Assembly (NCBI GenBank): GCA_039090855.1
Contig: CM076999.1
Coordinates: 112,715,072-112,779,071 of the forward strand
Direction: 5' to 3'
Origin: Macrothele yani
Taxonomy: Eukaryota > Arthropoda > Arachnida > Araneae > Macrothelidae
Length of the DNA: 64,000 bases
The notes beneath the pieces were generated by a model. That model did not search any database. It was not told the origin of the DNA and saw nothing but the letters and a program-made list of their open reading frames with translations. The position numbers and the translations under genes were made by a program. Positions 1 to 9,816 of this stretch are shown here, piece after piece. How positions within the stretch are numbered: the stretch's first letter is position 1; the number at the start of each line of letters is the position of its first letter.

Positions 1-68
1 GTATTAAAGGCAAAAGGTGGCCCAAAGAAGTACTGACGGGGTGGTCATAATAAAGTGGCCACTCAGTG
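1..68 (+). mobile_element. 3' end of a Tc1-like transposon
   Basis: The first 36 bases read as the C-terminus of a Tc1-like transposase, ending in a K-G-G-x-x-K-Y-stop motif like the GG-x-T-x-Y ends of the other Tc1 elements here. A terminal inverted repeat end ccactcagtg follows and is closed by a TA dinucleotide at 69-70, the normal Tc1/mariner target duplication. Only the end lies in the window; the rest is off its left edge. Confidence 0.75.
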
Positions 69-70
69 TA

Positions 71-668
71 TAAGGATTTGTAGCAGATAACAGAGAAAAT
101 TATTTTAAAGGTCACAGAGTGCGACTTCTTAATCAAGAGCGAAAAGAACTTTTACTACGTATACTATAATTTAGCTTTCATTTTTAGTTTCTTTTTCTAT
201 ATGAATTTTTAGTGTGTTCTCCTTAAGCGTTTCAACCTTGGTGTTATATTTTCTCGCTCGCAGAATGTATGTTGGCAACTTTCTCGAGATCAGGGTGCGT
301 GACGGGTGTGTGTCGATATGACAAGAACGAGCTATATAATGTGAAAGCAAGCAGCGCAAGAGTGTGGTGTGGTGCGATGTTGTGGTGTGGTGCGATGTTG
401 TGGCGAGCTATTCAGGAATTACGGAAGCAAATTGCTATAATTTGTATATTACATGGTGAATCCAAGTTGATATCGGATCGCTGTTCTGAATGGTGTTGCT
501 GAGATCGTTTGTACATATGTTATGATCCTGAAGTTCAGTGCAAAGTTGACAATAAAGACCATTTGTTCTTAAGTGCTTACACGTCTTCTCTGTTCTGGCC
601 GTTAGTTCGCCTAATTTAGCTCAGAGTGCAATTAAGAATTATTTATGAACTAACTATCCGAGGCTTAG
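71..668. other. unassigned flank
   Basis: Between two Tc1-like elements. A short imperfect tandem (tggtgtggtgcgatgtt repeated) occurs near 363-400. No coding region, RNA gene or transposon terminus is recognisable. Confidence 0.4.
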
Positions 669-924
669 CAGTGCAGTCGTTTGCAAAAGTTTAAGATCAC
701 TTGTTGGTATTAGGAGATATCTGCCGATTTCTTCAGCTACTGTATGTATTACTTCCAGTCGGCGTTGCATTATACTACATCAGCAGCTGTTGATAGAGTT
801 GGAGAAAGCCTGTGAGTGTCAGTTTTGCTTCTGGTTTTCATGCTGAGAGGTTTCCTACATATTTTCGATATAGAGAAAAATGGCCAAAAAAGCGTCATTA
901 AGTGTTACTCAGAGGTGATGTTAG

Positions 925-1161
925 GTGAAAATCATCTAAATACGTGGCGTCAGATGAATAAATAAATCCATCGCCCTTTCCACTTTAAGCAACGCACAGC
1001 AACTGAAAAATTGTTATTCGGCCGCCGTCGGGGAATCGAATCCCGAATCTCTCGATATCTAACCGAGCGCGTTAGCCTTACATCACAGCGTTGCTTAACG
1101 TGGAAAGAGCGATGGATTTATTTATTCAACTGACGCTACGTATTTAGAGGATTTTCACCTT
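925..1161. repeat. foldback (inverted repeat) around a tRNA-like SINE head
   Basis: About 72 bp at 925-995 is inverted at 1089-1161 at roughly 90% identity; both arms contain the SINE tail gtggaaagagcgatgg. The loop holds a minus-strand tRNA-like promoter region with a B-box-like ggaatcgaatcccg near 1032-1046. It would form a long hairpin. Confidence 0.75.
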
Positions 1162-1187
1162 GGATCTCGCCCTTTGGATTATTGCTA

Positions 1188-1196
<9 letters not shown>

Positions 1197-1255
<59 letters not shown>

Positions 1256-1276
1256 TTGTATATATATATATACAAC
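1197..1276. repeat. (TA)n dinucleotide tract with hairpin end
   Basis: Almost pure TA from about 1192, followed by gagttgta-(TA)n-tacaactc, a perfect palindrome abutting the truncated RTE. The inverted gagttg/caactc pair may be a scar of the RTE integration. Confidence 0.85.
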
Positions 1277-1645
1277 TCAAAGAAGCATGGAGAGGTGCAT
1301 GCTTGGTGTAACCAGGAGAGATAAGAAGAGGAACACGTGGATCCGAAAAATGACAAGAGTGGAAGACATCATGATCAGAGTTAAATCCCTGAAATGGCAA
1401 TGGGCGGGACATACTGCCAGAAGAACAGACCATCGATGGACAGCCGAAATTTTAGATTGGATTCCAAGGGACAGGAAAAGACCCAGAAGAAGACCACATG
1501 GAAGATGGGTGGATGAAATTCGAAAGTATGCGGGAGTGACATGGAGGAGACTGGCACAAGACAGACCGTTGTGGAGGAAACTTGGGGAGACCTTCCTCCA
1601 GCAGTGGATTGATAATGGTTGACAATGATGATGATGATGATGATA
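1272..1645 (+). mobile_element. RTE-type LINE, 5'-truncated 3' fragment
   Basis: Encodes the last about 115 residues of the same RTE polyprotein found complete at 26052-29006: the GHTARRTDHRWTAEILDW and RWVDEIRKYAGVTWRRLA segments, ending IDNG-stop at 1622. It closes with the family's gttgacaatgatgatg tail. The reading frame is intact over this stretch. It is embedded in TA-rich DNA. Confidence 0.9.
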
Positions 1646-1774
1646 TATATATATATAGCCAGTGCCATTAATGCCCACCAGATGGAGACGTCTCAGTAGC
1701 TGAGTCCATCTCACGGATTTATGATGTCAGATGCTGACTGAAAAAGAAAAACACACACCGCACCGTGAATAGTT

Positions 1775-1918
1775 GGCCGCTGTGGCGTAAGGCAAACGCG
1801 CTCGGCCAGATATCGAGACATTCGGGATTCGATTCCCCGGCGGCGGCCTAATTACAATTTTTCGGTTGCTGTGAGTTGTTTAACGTGGAAAGAGCGATGG
1901 ATTTATTTATTTATTCAT
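1775..1918 (+). mobile_element. tRNA-derived SINE (tail type aacgtggaaagagcgatg)
   Basis: Head ggccgctgtggcgtaaggc resembles a pol III A box. A B-box-like gggattcgattccccgg follows near 1828-1845, then a short body and the family tail gtggaaagagcgatgg plus TTTA repeats. Same family as the copies at 925-1161 and 41512-42430. Confidence 0.75.
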
Positions 1919-1933
1919 GTTATTCAGAGGGCA

Positions 1934-3445
1934 CAAATAGTGACTTTATATAATGAAGGATACTCCAAACGTGACATAAGCAGAAAGGTGAATGTGAGAG
2001 AAATAGTGACTTTATATCATGAAGGATACTCCAAACGTGACATAAGCAGAAAGGTGAATGTGAGACAAATAGTGACTTTATATCATGAAGGATACTCCAA
2101 ACGTGACATAAGCAGAAAGGTGAATGTGAGACAAATAGTGACTTTATATCATGAAGGATACTCCAAACATGACATAAGCAGAAAGGTGAATGTGAGACAA
2201 ATAGTTGCTTTATATCATGAAGGATACTCCAAACGTGACATAAGGAGAAAGGTGAATGTGAGACAAATAGTGACTTTATATCATGAAGGATATTCCGAAC
2301 GTGACATAAGGAGAAAGGTGAATGTGAGACAAATAGTGACTTTATATCATGAAGGATACTCCAAACGTGACAAGCATAAAGGTGAATGTGAGAGAAATAG
2401 TGACTTCATATCATGAAGGATACTCCAAACGTGACATAAGCAGAAAGGTGAATGTGAGACAAATAGTGACTTTATATCATGAAGGATACTCCAAACGTGA
2501 CATAAGCAGAAAGGTGAATGTGAGACAAATAGTGACTTTATATCATGAAGGATACTCCAAACGTGACATAAGCAGAAAGGTGAATGTGAGACAAATAGTG
2601 ACTTTATATCATGAAGTATACTCCAAACGTGACATAAGCAGAAAGGTGAATGTGAGAGAAATAGTGACTTTATATCATGAAGGATACTCCAAACGTGACA
2701 TAAGCAGAAAGGTGAATGTGAGACAAATAGTTGCTTTATATCATGAAGGATACTCCAAACGTGACATAAGGAGAAAGGTGAATGTGAGACAAATAGTGAC
2801 TTTATATCATGAAGGATATTCCGAACGTGACATAAGGAGAAAGGTGAATGTGAGACAAATAGTGACTTTATATCATGAAGGATACTCCAAACGTGACAAG
2901 CATAAAGGTGAATGTGAGAGAAATAGTGACTTTATATCATGAAGGATACTCCAAACGTGACATAAGCAGAAAGGTGAATGTGAGACAAATAGTGACTTTA
3001 TATCATGAAGGATATTCCAAACGTGACATAAGCAGAAAGGTGAATGTGAGACAAATAGTGACTTTATATCATGAAGGATACTCCAAACGTGACATAAGCA
3101 GAAAGGTGAATGTGAGACAAATAGTGACTTTATATCATGAAGGATACTCCAAACGTGACATAAGGAGAAAGGTGAATGTGAGATAAATAGTGACTTTATA
3201 TGATGAAGGATACTCCGAACGTGACATATGGAGGAAGGTGAATGTGAGACAAATAGTGACTTTATATCATGAAGGATACTCCAAACGTGCCATAAGCAGA
3301 AAGGTGAATGTGAGACAAATAGTGACTTTATATCAAGAAGATTACTCCAAACGTGACATAAGCAGAAAGGTGAATGTGAGACAAATAGTGACTTTATATC
3401 ATGACGGATATTCCGAACGTGACATAAGGAGAAAGGTGAATGTGG
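1934..3445 (+). repeat. 66-bp in-frame tandem array of a Tc1 HTH segment
   Basis: About 23 head-to-tail units of 66 bp (22 codons), each encoding the first two helices of the Tc1 DNA-binding domain. Units differ at few positions (agc/agg, cag/gag, cca/ccg). A marker unit lacking 2 bp (gacaagcataaagg) recurs at 2367 and 2893, 526 bp apart, and the eight-unit blocks around it are nearly identical, so a higher-order unit of about 526 bp duplicated after the basic array formed. Confidence 0.9.
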
Positions 3446-3949
3446 GCAAGACTGCTATTCATACTACGATGATGAAATATCGAGATAAAGGTGAATTTAG
3501 CGATAGAAAGAGAAGTGGACGTCCAAGGAAAACAACCCAACGTGATGACAATACCGTAAGGTGAACAGTTATGCGTTCTCCAAGAAGTTCGTGCTAAAAA
3601 ATCAAGGCTTTTTACATTCAAGAGGGTCTGATAATTGTATCTGCAATGCTTTCCGACGTCTTAGCAAAGATTTTGGATAAAAGTCTCATAAACCTGCACA
3701 TAAACCTAGACTAAACTTTGTCATGAAAAAGAAGAAACGCCAGTTTGAGAAGCGTCATCAAACGTGGACTGCTGAAAATTAGAGCCAAGTTCCTTTTTCC
3801 GATGAATCAACTGTGCGTCAATTTGAATCACGTGAAGCACATGTTCGACGAACAAAAGCTGAAAGGTTTGATGAAAAATACTCCATTAGCACCGTGAGAC
3901 ATCCGCCTAGTCAGATGATACAGCGTGCTATGTCAGCATCCGGTACTGC

Positions 3950-4261
3950 GGGCCGCGGGTGGCCTAGTGGTCAACGTTCTTGACTGCCAGGGAGAAGACC
4001 TCGGGTTCGATCCCAGCAGATACGAACGTTCGAACCACTAAGTATCAGTCGTGCGTCGGATGGGCACGTTAAGCCGTCGGGCCCCAGGTACTGGCACCCC
4101 GGTAATAAATAAGGGCGTCTTCCACCCCCTTTCTACCTCCCTTCCGTGTCACTTTCCTATCGGGCACTCTAACCCAAATCTCCTAGCATCCTATTTCTAA
4201 GGGTTGTTTAAGACCTGGGGTCAGACACTCCCTTCCTAATATCCTCTACACATGATATGAA
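3950..4261 (+). mobile_element. tRNA-derived SINE inserted in Tc1 transposase
   Basis: Exact 13-bp target duplication catccggtactgc at 3937-3949 and 4262-4274. Head gggtggcctagtggtcaacg (A-box-like) and B box ggttcgatccc near 4003; a body of about 240 bp unrelated to the other SINEs here; no poly-A tail. This is a third SINE family in the window. Confidence 0.85.
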
Positions 4262-4834
4262 CATCCGGTACTGCTTCATTATCCTTTTCTGCTGACAGGC
4301 ATTACTATGATTGCTCCTTCCTATGTGGAAATGTTATGTGAGAAGCTGTTAACTCATATGCAAATGCACAATCTTTATGTAGGATGGTGCTCCATGCCAC
4401 AAATCAAAGACAGTAAAGGACTACCTGCAGAGGAAAAACATAACTGTGTTTAATTGGCCTGGTAATAGTCCCGACCTTAACCCCATCGAAAATTTGTGGA
4501 CCATTTTAAAAGACAAGGTAGCACAAAAACAGCCATCAAATTCCCAAGCTTTGATCGATGCGATAAAGTACATACGTGTGGTGCAAAGATATTTCAAGTG
4601 ACTACTGCAAATTCCTCGCTGAGAGTACGCCACATCGTATTCTGTCCGTTATAGAAAACAAAGATGGCCACAGAAAGTACTGATTTCAGTTTTTCTGTGT
4701 TCTAAAAAATGTAAGTATTCACCTGTGGTGTAATTTTTTCCAAATATCTCTGACTAGTAATTAGTTGCTATTTTTGAAAATTTTATATTTTCAACAAACT
4801 GACAGGTATTCTTAAACTTTTGCAAATGAATGTA

Positions 4835-5196
4835 AAAAGTTCCAGTGAGACATCTGATGGTATGAAGGTAATGTTAAAGTAGTGACAATTAAACAGAAAA
4901 ACATCACACTTGATACGTCTACAAAAATTCGTCTCACATCGCAATCGTCTATTAAAAAATTTTTGTGTTCAAAGAAAACCAAAGGTAAAGTTCTTGTTAG
5001 CCTTAGTCATTTCAAACAAACTTTATCGTTGTATTTTTGTTACATCGTATACATAATCAGCGTATATATTATCTTCATATATATCCAACAGATCACCAAG
5101 GTATAGATAGCAGTTATATGCGATTTCTTCCCAGTGCAGAATCAAATGAAGTTAAATATCATTTCAGCGTAACCTATAATCTGATCATTACTGAGT
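4835..5196. other. AT-rich spacer
   Basis: Lies between the Tc1-like element and the GR-derived array. Short chance ORFs only; no recognisable feature. Confidence 0.4.
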
Positions 5197-8100
5197 TAAT
5201 GAACGTAAACAAAAATCCACAAACCGTGAAAATGGTGTTTTTGGTAATAGGAAATATTCAGAGAAACGTAACACCCAAGTCTTCCGAGCAAACAAGATTC
5301 AAAATGACTCTAAATCACATAAGCAAGGCAATGAACGTGATCAAAAGTCCACAAATCGTGAAAATGGCGTTTTTGGTAATAAGAAATATCCCCAGAAACG
5401 TAATGCCCAAATCATCCGAGGAAACAAGATTCAAAAAACCTCCGAATCACATAAGCAAGACAATGAATATGATTGAAAGTATACAAATCGTGAAAATGGT
5501 ATTACTGGTAATAGTAAATATCCCCAGAAACGTAATGCCTAAAATCATCCGAGCAAACAAGATTGAAAATGTCTCCAAATTCCATAAGCAAGGCAATGAA
5601 CTTAATCAAAACCCCACAAGTTGTAAATGGTGTTTCTGGTAATAAGAAATATCCCCAGAAACGTAATGCCCAAATCATCCTATGAAACAAGACGGAAAAT
5701 ACCTTCAAATCCCATAAGCAAAACAATGGATATGATCGAAAGTCTACAAATCGTGAAAATGGCGTTTTTGGTAATAAGAAACATCCCCAGAAACGTAATG
5801 CCCAAATCATCCGAGGAAACAAGATTCAAAATGCCTCCGAATCACATAAACAAGACAATGAATATGATCGAAAGTCTACAAATCGTGAAATTGGTATTAC
5901 TGGTAATAGTAAATATCCCCAGAAACGTAATGCCTAAATCATCCGAGCAAACAAGATTTAAAATGCCTCCAAATCACATAAGCAAGGCAATGAACGTGAT
6001 AAAACCTCCACAAATCGTAAAAATGGTGTTTCTGCTAATAAGAAATATCCCCAGAAACGTAATGCCCAAATCATCCTATGAAACAAGATTGAAAATGCCT
6101 CCAAATCACAGAAGCAAGACAATGAATAGGATCGAAAGTCTACAAATCGTGAAAATGGCGTTTTTGGTAATAAGAAATATCCCCAGAAACGTATTGCCCA
6201 AGTCATCCGAGCAAACAAGATTGAAAATGCCTCCAAATCCCATAAGAAAGGCAATGAACGTGATAAAAAATCTACAAATCGTGAAAATGGTGTTTCTGCT
6301 AATGGGAAATATCCTCAGAAAGGTAATGCCCAAGTCATCCTAGGAAACAAGATTGAAAATGCCTGCAAATCACACAAGCAAGACAATGAATAGGATCGAA
6401 AGTCTACAAATCGTGAAAATGGCGTTTTTGGTAATAAGAAATATCCCCAGAAACGTATTGCCCAAGTCATCCGAGCAAACAAGATTTAAAATGCCTCCAA
6501 ATCACATAAGCAAGGCAATGAACGTGATAAAACCTCCACAAATCGTGAAAATGGTGTTTCTGCTAATAAGAAATATCCCCAGAAACGTAATGCCCAAATC
6601 ATCCTATGAAACAAGATTGAAAATGCCTCCAAATCACAGAAGCAAGACAATGAATAGGATCGAAAGTCTACAAATCGTGAAAATGGCGTTTTTGGTAATA
6701 AGAAATATCCCCAGAAACGTATTGCCCAAGTCATCCGAGCAAACAAGATTGAAAATGCCTCCAAATCCCATAAGAAAGGCAATGAACGTGATAAAAAATC
6801 TACAAATCGTGAAAATGGTGTTTCTGCTAATGGGAAATATCCTCAAAAAGGTAATGCCCAAGTTATCCTAGGAAACAAGATTGAAAATGCCTGCAAATCA
6901 CAGAAGCAAGACAATGAATAGGATCGAAAGTCTACAAATCGTGAAAATGGCGTTTTTGGTAATAAGAAATATCCCCAGAAACGTATTGCCCAAGTCATCC
7001 GAGCAAACAAGATTTAAAATGCCTCCAAATCACATAAGCAAGGCAATGAACGTGATAAAACCTCCACAAATCGTGAAAATGGTGTTTCTGCTAATAAGAA
7101 ATATCCCCAGAAACGTAATGCCCAAATCATCCTATGAAACAAGATTGAAAATGCCTCCAAATCACAGAAGCAAGACAATGAATAGGATCGAAAGTCTACA
7201 AATCGTGAAAATGGCGTTTTTGGTAATAAGAAATATCCCCAGAAACGTATTGCCCAAGTCATCCGAGCAAACAAGATTGAAAATGCCTCCAAATCACATA
7301 AGCAAGGCAATGAACGTGATAAAACCTCCACAAATCGTGAAAATGGTGTTTCTGCTAATAAGAAATATCCCCAGAAACGTAATGCCCAAATCATCCTATG
7401 AAACAAGATTGAAAATGCCTCCAAATCACAGAAGCAAGACAATGAATAGGATCGAAAGTCTACAAATCGTGAAAATGGCGTTTTTGGTAATAAGAAATAT
7501 CCCCAGAAACGTATTGCTCAAGTCATCCGAGCAAACAAGATTTAAAATGCCTCCAAATCACATAAGCAAGGCAATGAACGTGATAAAACCTCCACAAATC
7601 GTGAAAATGGTGTTTCTGCTAATAAGAAATATCCCCAGAAACGTAATGCCCAAATCATCCTATGAAACAAGATTGAAAATGCCTCCAAATCACAGAAGCA
7701 AGACAATGAATAGGATCGAAAGTCTACAAATCGTGAAAATGGCGTTTTTGGTAATAAGAAATATCCCCAGAAACGTATTGCCCAAGTCATCCGAGCAAAC
7801 AAGATTGAAAATGCCTCCAAATCACATAAGCAAGGCAATGAACGTGATAAAACCTCCACAAATCGTGAAAATGGTGTTTCTGCTAATAAGAAATATCCCC
7901 AGAAACGTAATGCCCAAATCATCCTATGAAACAAGATTGAAAATGCCTCCAAATCACAGAAGCAAGACAATGAATAGGATCGAAAGTCTACAAATCGTGA
8001 AAATGGCGTTTTTGGTAATAAGAAATATCCCCAGAAACGTATTGCCCAAGTCATCCGAGCAAACAAGATTTAAAATGCCTCCAAATCACATAAGCAAGGC

Positions 8101-8601
8101 AATGAACGTGATAAAACCTCCACAAATCGTGAAAATGGTGTTTCTGCTAATAAGAAATATCCCCAGAAACGTAATGCCCAAATCATCCTATGAAACAAGA
8201 TTGAAAATGCCTCCAAATCACAGAAGCAAGACAATGAATAGGATCGAAAGTCTACAAATCGTGAAAATGGCGTTTTTGGTAATAAGAAATATCCCCAGAA
8301 ACGTATTGCCCAAGTCATCCGAGCAAACAAGATTTAAAATGCCTCCAAATCACATAAGCAAGGCAATGAACGTGATAAAAAATCCACAAATCGTGAAAAT
8401 GGTGTTTCTACTAATAGGAAATATCCTTAGAAACGTAATGCCAAAGTCATCCGAGTGAACAAGATTGAAAATGCCTCTAAATCACATAAGCAAGGCAATG
8501 AACGTGATCAAAAATCCACAAATCGTGAAAATGGTGTTTCTGGTAATAGGAAATATCCCTAGAAACGTAACGCCCATGTCATCCGAGCAAACAAGGTTGA
8601 T
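5197..8601 (-). repeat. 132-bp tandem array derived from the 3' end of a gustatory receptor gene
   Basis: About 26 units of 132 bp (44 codons). Read on the minus strand each unit carries a version of the receptor's last 38 codons (LVCSDD, then GxTFLGIF, ITRNTIFTICG, FITFIALLM), a stop position and five codons of 3' flank (F-G-G-I-F). The gene-proximal unit (8482-8601) is the receptor's own terminus. Units alternate between two types, giving a 264-bp dimer, and a 528-bp tetramer is almost perfectly repeated (5958-6254 and 6486-6782). Outer units (5197-5700) are the most diverged. Because 132 is divisible by 3, long chance ORFs appear on both strands, including a 525-codon plus-strand ORF at 6881-8458 that is antisense to the receptor sequence and probably not a gene. 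Confidence 0.9.
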
Positions 8602-9594
8602 TTTGAGTAAGTCAACACTCAGTCCTTTAAGTTTGGTGGGATAATCCTCTTTGAGATTTGCCAAATATTTCGTCAGATTCCAATTCTTTTCTCTCACAGA
8701 TGCCGTTGTCAGAATAATTGCTAAAACGAACAACGCAGCGAACACGCAAGAAATGATGTCCAAGTAAAAGTAAAACGATTTATCTTTGTTTTTCAACCTC
8801 TGCATTATTAAACCTGTTTTGTAAAACACATTGATCAGCTGAAAAAACAAAGCATAAAACACTGAACCGGACGATACAGAATTTAATTCGTCAATCTGAT
8901 CCTGTAGCTTATTGTAAGTTTCAAAAACACCGCGACCGTAATGCTCAAAATCCAGATCGTCTTTCTTCGCTTTCATGATGTTTCCACAAGCATCGATTGT
9001 GTTGCATATCTCTAGACACAGGACTCCGATGAAGATGAATGTATAATTGAGTAACGTGAAAGTACAGTGAAAAGAAGAGGATAGGAATGACAATAGTAAT
9101 AAGAACTGAACAGAGCTCGACCAATCCTCATCTAAGCCGAAAGTAAAATAGCTTGGTGCTTTGGCTTCTTGAGGGTTAGAATGATACGCTAACACGAAAA
9201 GCAGAAGCGATACAAAAACAGGCATTACTGAGATAGTAAACATAGCAAGTCTTACCCGAAACGATCTAGAGGAATGCTTAAAGTATTTCCTGCTACAAAC
9301 TTTACTCTGCAACAAATGAACGTTCTTCATAAGTTCTTGAAATGCTAGTCTTCTTCTGTGAAGTGTTGCCCACAACGCGAAAAACAACAGGAATTGGACG
9401 AAAGCAGAGAAATTTGTCATGTTCAACCCATCCATTATAGTTGAGTAGATGAGTGTGCTAAAGGTATGTAAAACCACGCTACAGTTTAGCAGACAACACA
9501 TTATGGCCATAAATTTCTCACAGCCTTCTATCGGAAAATCTTGGTTCCGGAAATTTACACCGATGTTAAAGAGACATGCAATGACTGCTTGCAT
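8482..9594 (-). CDS. gustatory receptor-like seven-transmembrane protein (GR1)
   Basis: 370 residues. By family, a 7tm_7 chemosensory receptor of the plasma membrane of sensory neurons, acting as a ligand-gated cation channel; the ligand cannot be inferred. Hydrophobic segments lie near residues 28-50, 60-78, 112-135, 152-185, 245-262, 274-300 and 340-370. It aligns along its length with the receptor at 40278-41423. The C-terminal signature is TFIALLM-stop-F where that receptor has TYGVLLVQF, so the Q of the TY...QF motif is replaced by TGA and two residues are lost. The first ATG (9592-9594) follows an in-frame TAA 9 nt upstream; since the N-terminus is short for the family, a first exon may lie elsewhere. 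Flanked downstream by the array made from its own end and upstream by a 5-kb satellite. It may be functional or a recent pseudogene. Confidence 0.75.
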   Translation of the reverse strand: MQAVIACLFNIGVNFRNQDFPIEGCEKFMAIMCCLLNCSVVLHTFSTLIYSTIMDGLNMTNFSAFVQFLLFFALWATLHRRRLAFQELMKNVHLLQSKVCSRKYFKHSSRSFRVRLAMFTISVMPVFVSLLLFVLAYHSNPQEAKAPSYFTFGLDEDWSSSVQFLLLLSFLSSSFHCTFTLLNYTFIFIGVLCLEICNTIDACGNIMKAKKDDLDFEHYGRGVFETYNKLQDQIDELNSVSSGSVFYALFFQLINVFYKTGLIMQRLKNKDKSFYFYLDIISCVFAALFVLAIILTTASVREKNWNLTKYLANLKEDYPTKLKGLSVDLLKINLVCSDDMGVTFLGIFPITRNTIFTICGFLITFIALLM

Positions 9595-9780
9595 ATTCTT
9601 TTAAAACGTAGCCTCACACGTGTCGGGATACGAACACATGTCTTTCGTGGGTGCTTAATAACTTGTGCTGCAAAAGAGTGTTTTCCCCTCACTCTTTCAA
9701 GAAATTCTTGTGAAGCGATAAATCTAAAAAGTGCCTTTTTAAGACGTACGTGCTATTTCGTAGGATTGCTACCAGCTGTT
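9595..9780 (-). other. 5' flank of GR1, duplicated at 15200-15375
   Basis: Segments such as ttaaaacgt, ggcttcaca/gcctcacac, cgaacacatgtctt/ggaaacacgttctc, ctttcaagaaattcttgtgaagcgataaat and ttttaagacgt-acgtgctatttc have clear counterparts in the same order at 15200-15375. It probably contains the receptor promoter, 5' UTR or an upstream exon. Confidence 0.55.
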
Positions 9781-9816
9781 CTACGTCTCAGGATTGCTAC
9801 CAGCTGGGTTTTTTTT

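Larger units (their letters stand above)
916..1918. mobile_element. composite insertion bounded by inverted SINEs
   Basis: Flanked by near-identical 12-bp sequences gttactcagagg (904-915) and gttattcagagg (1919-1930), read as a target-site duplication within the Tc1 transposase. Its left end is a SINE in minus orientation and its right end the same SINE family in plus orientation. Between them lie an AT dinucleotide tract and an RTE 3' fragment. It may have moved as one unit, or grown by successive insertions into one SINE. Confidence 0.55.
881..4683 (+). pseudogene. Tc1-like transposase with amplified HTH segment
   Basis: The start codon is probably ATG at 881 (MAKKASLSVTQR), interrupted after codon 12 by an insertion and resuming at 1928 with AQIVTLYNEGYSKRDIS, a paired-like DNA-binding helix-turn-helix. 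The segment IVTLYHEGYSKRDISRK plus VNVRQ is then repeated about 23 times. After the array comes the rest of the binding domain (GKTAIHTTMMKYRDKG, then a GRPRK hook at about 3518-3532). The catalytic part is decayed: a stop at 3562, a SINE inside it at 3950-4261, then DGAPCH-like and SPDLNPIEN (last DDE residue, about 4474-4500) motifs and a C-terminus HRKY-stop at 4683. Array units at 2367 and 2893 lack 2 bp and one at 3183 has TAA, so no full protein can be made. Confidence 0.8.
674..4832 (+). mobile_element. Tc1-like transposon with internal expansions
   Basis: Terminal inverted repeats share the core gtttgcaaaagtttaag (left, about 678-696; in reverse complement as cttaaacttttgcaaat at 4811-4827). 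TA follows the right end at 4833-4834; the left dinucleotide has decayed to TG. Removing the 1003-bp insertion at 916, the extra HTH units and the SINE at 3950 leaves roughly 1.3-1.6 kb, normal for Tc1. The size is therefore due to later internal growth, not a different family. Confidence 0.8.

Noticed and set aside
1191..1433. ORFs rich in Tyr-Ile across the TA tract, and Leu-Ile-Tyr across the TTTA tract at 30784-30981
   Set aside because: They are translations of microsatellites.
5502..8330. Many minus-strand ORFs with WALRFWGYFLL repeats
   Set aside because: They are out-of-frame readings of the GR-derived array; the receptor frame is a different one.
5197..8601. Array units as alternatively spliced terminal exons of GR1
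   Set aside because: No acceptor-like pyrimidine-AG precedes the unit start and the GR1 frame runs into its own last unit without an intron.
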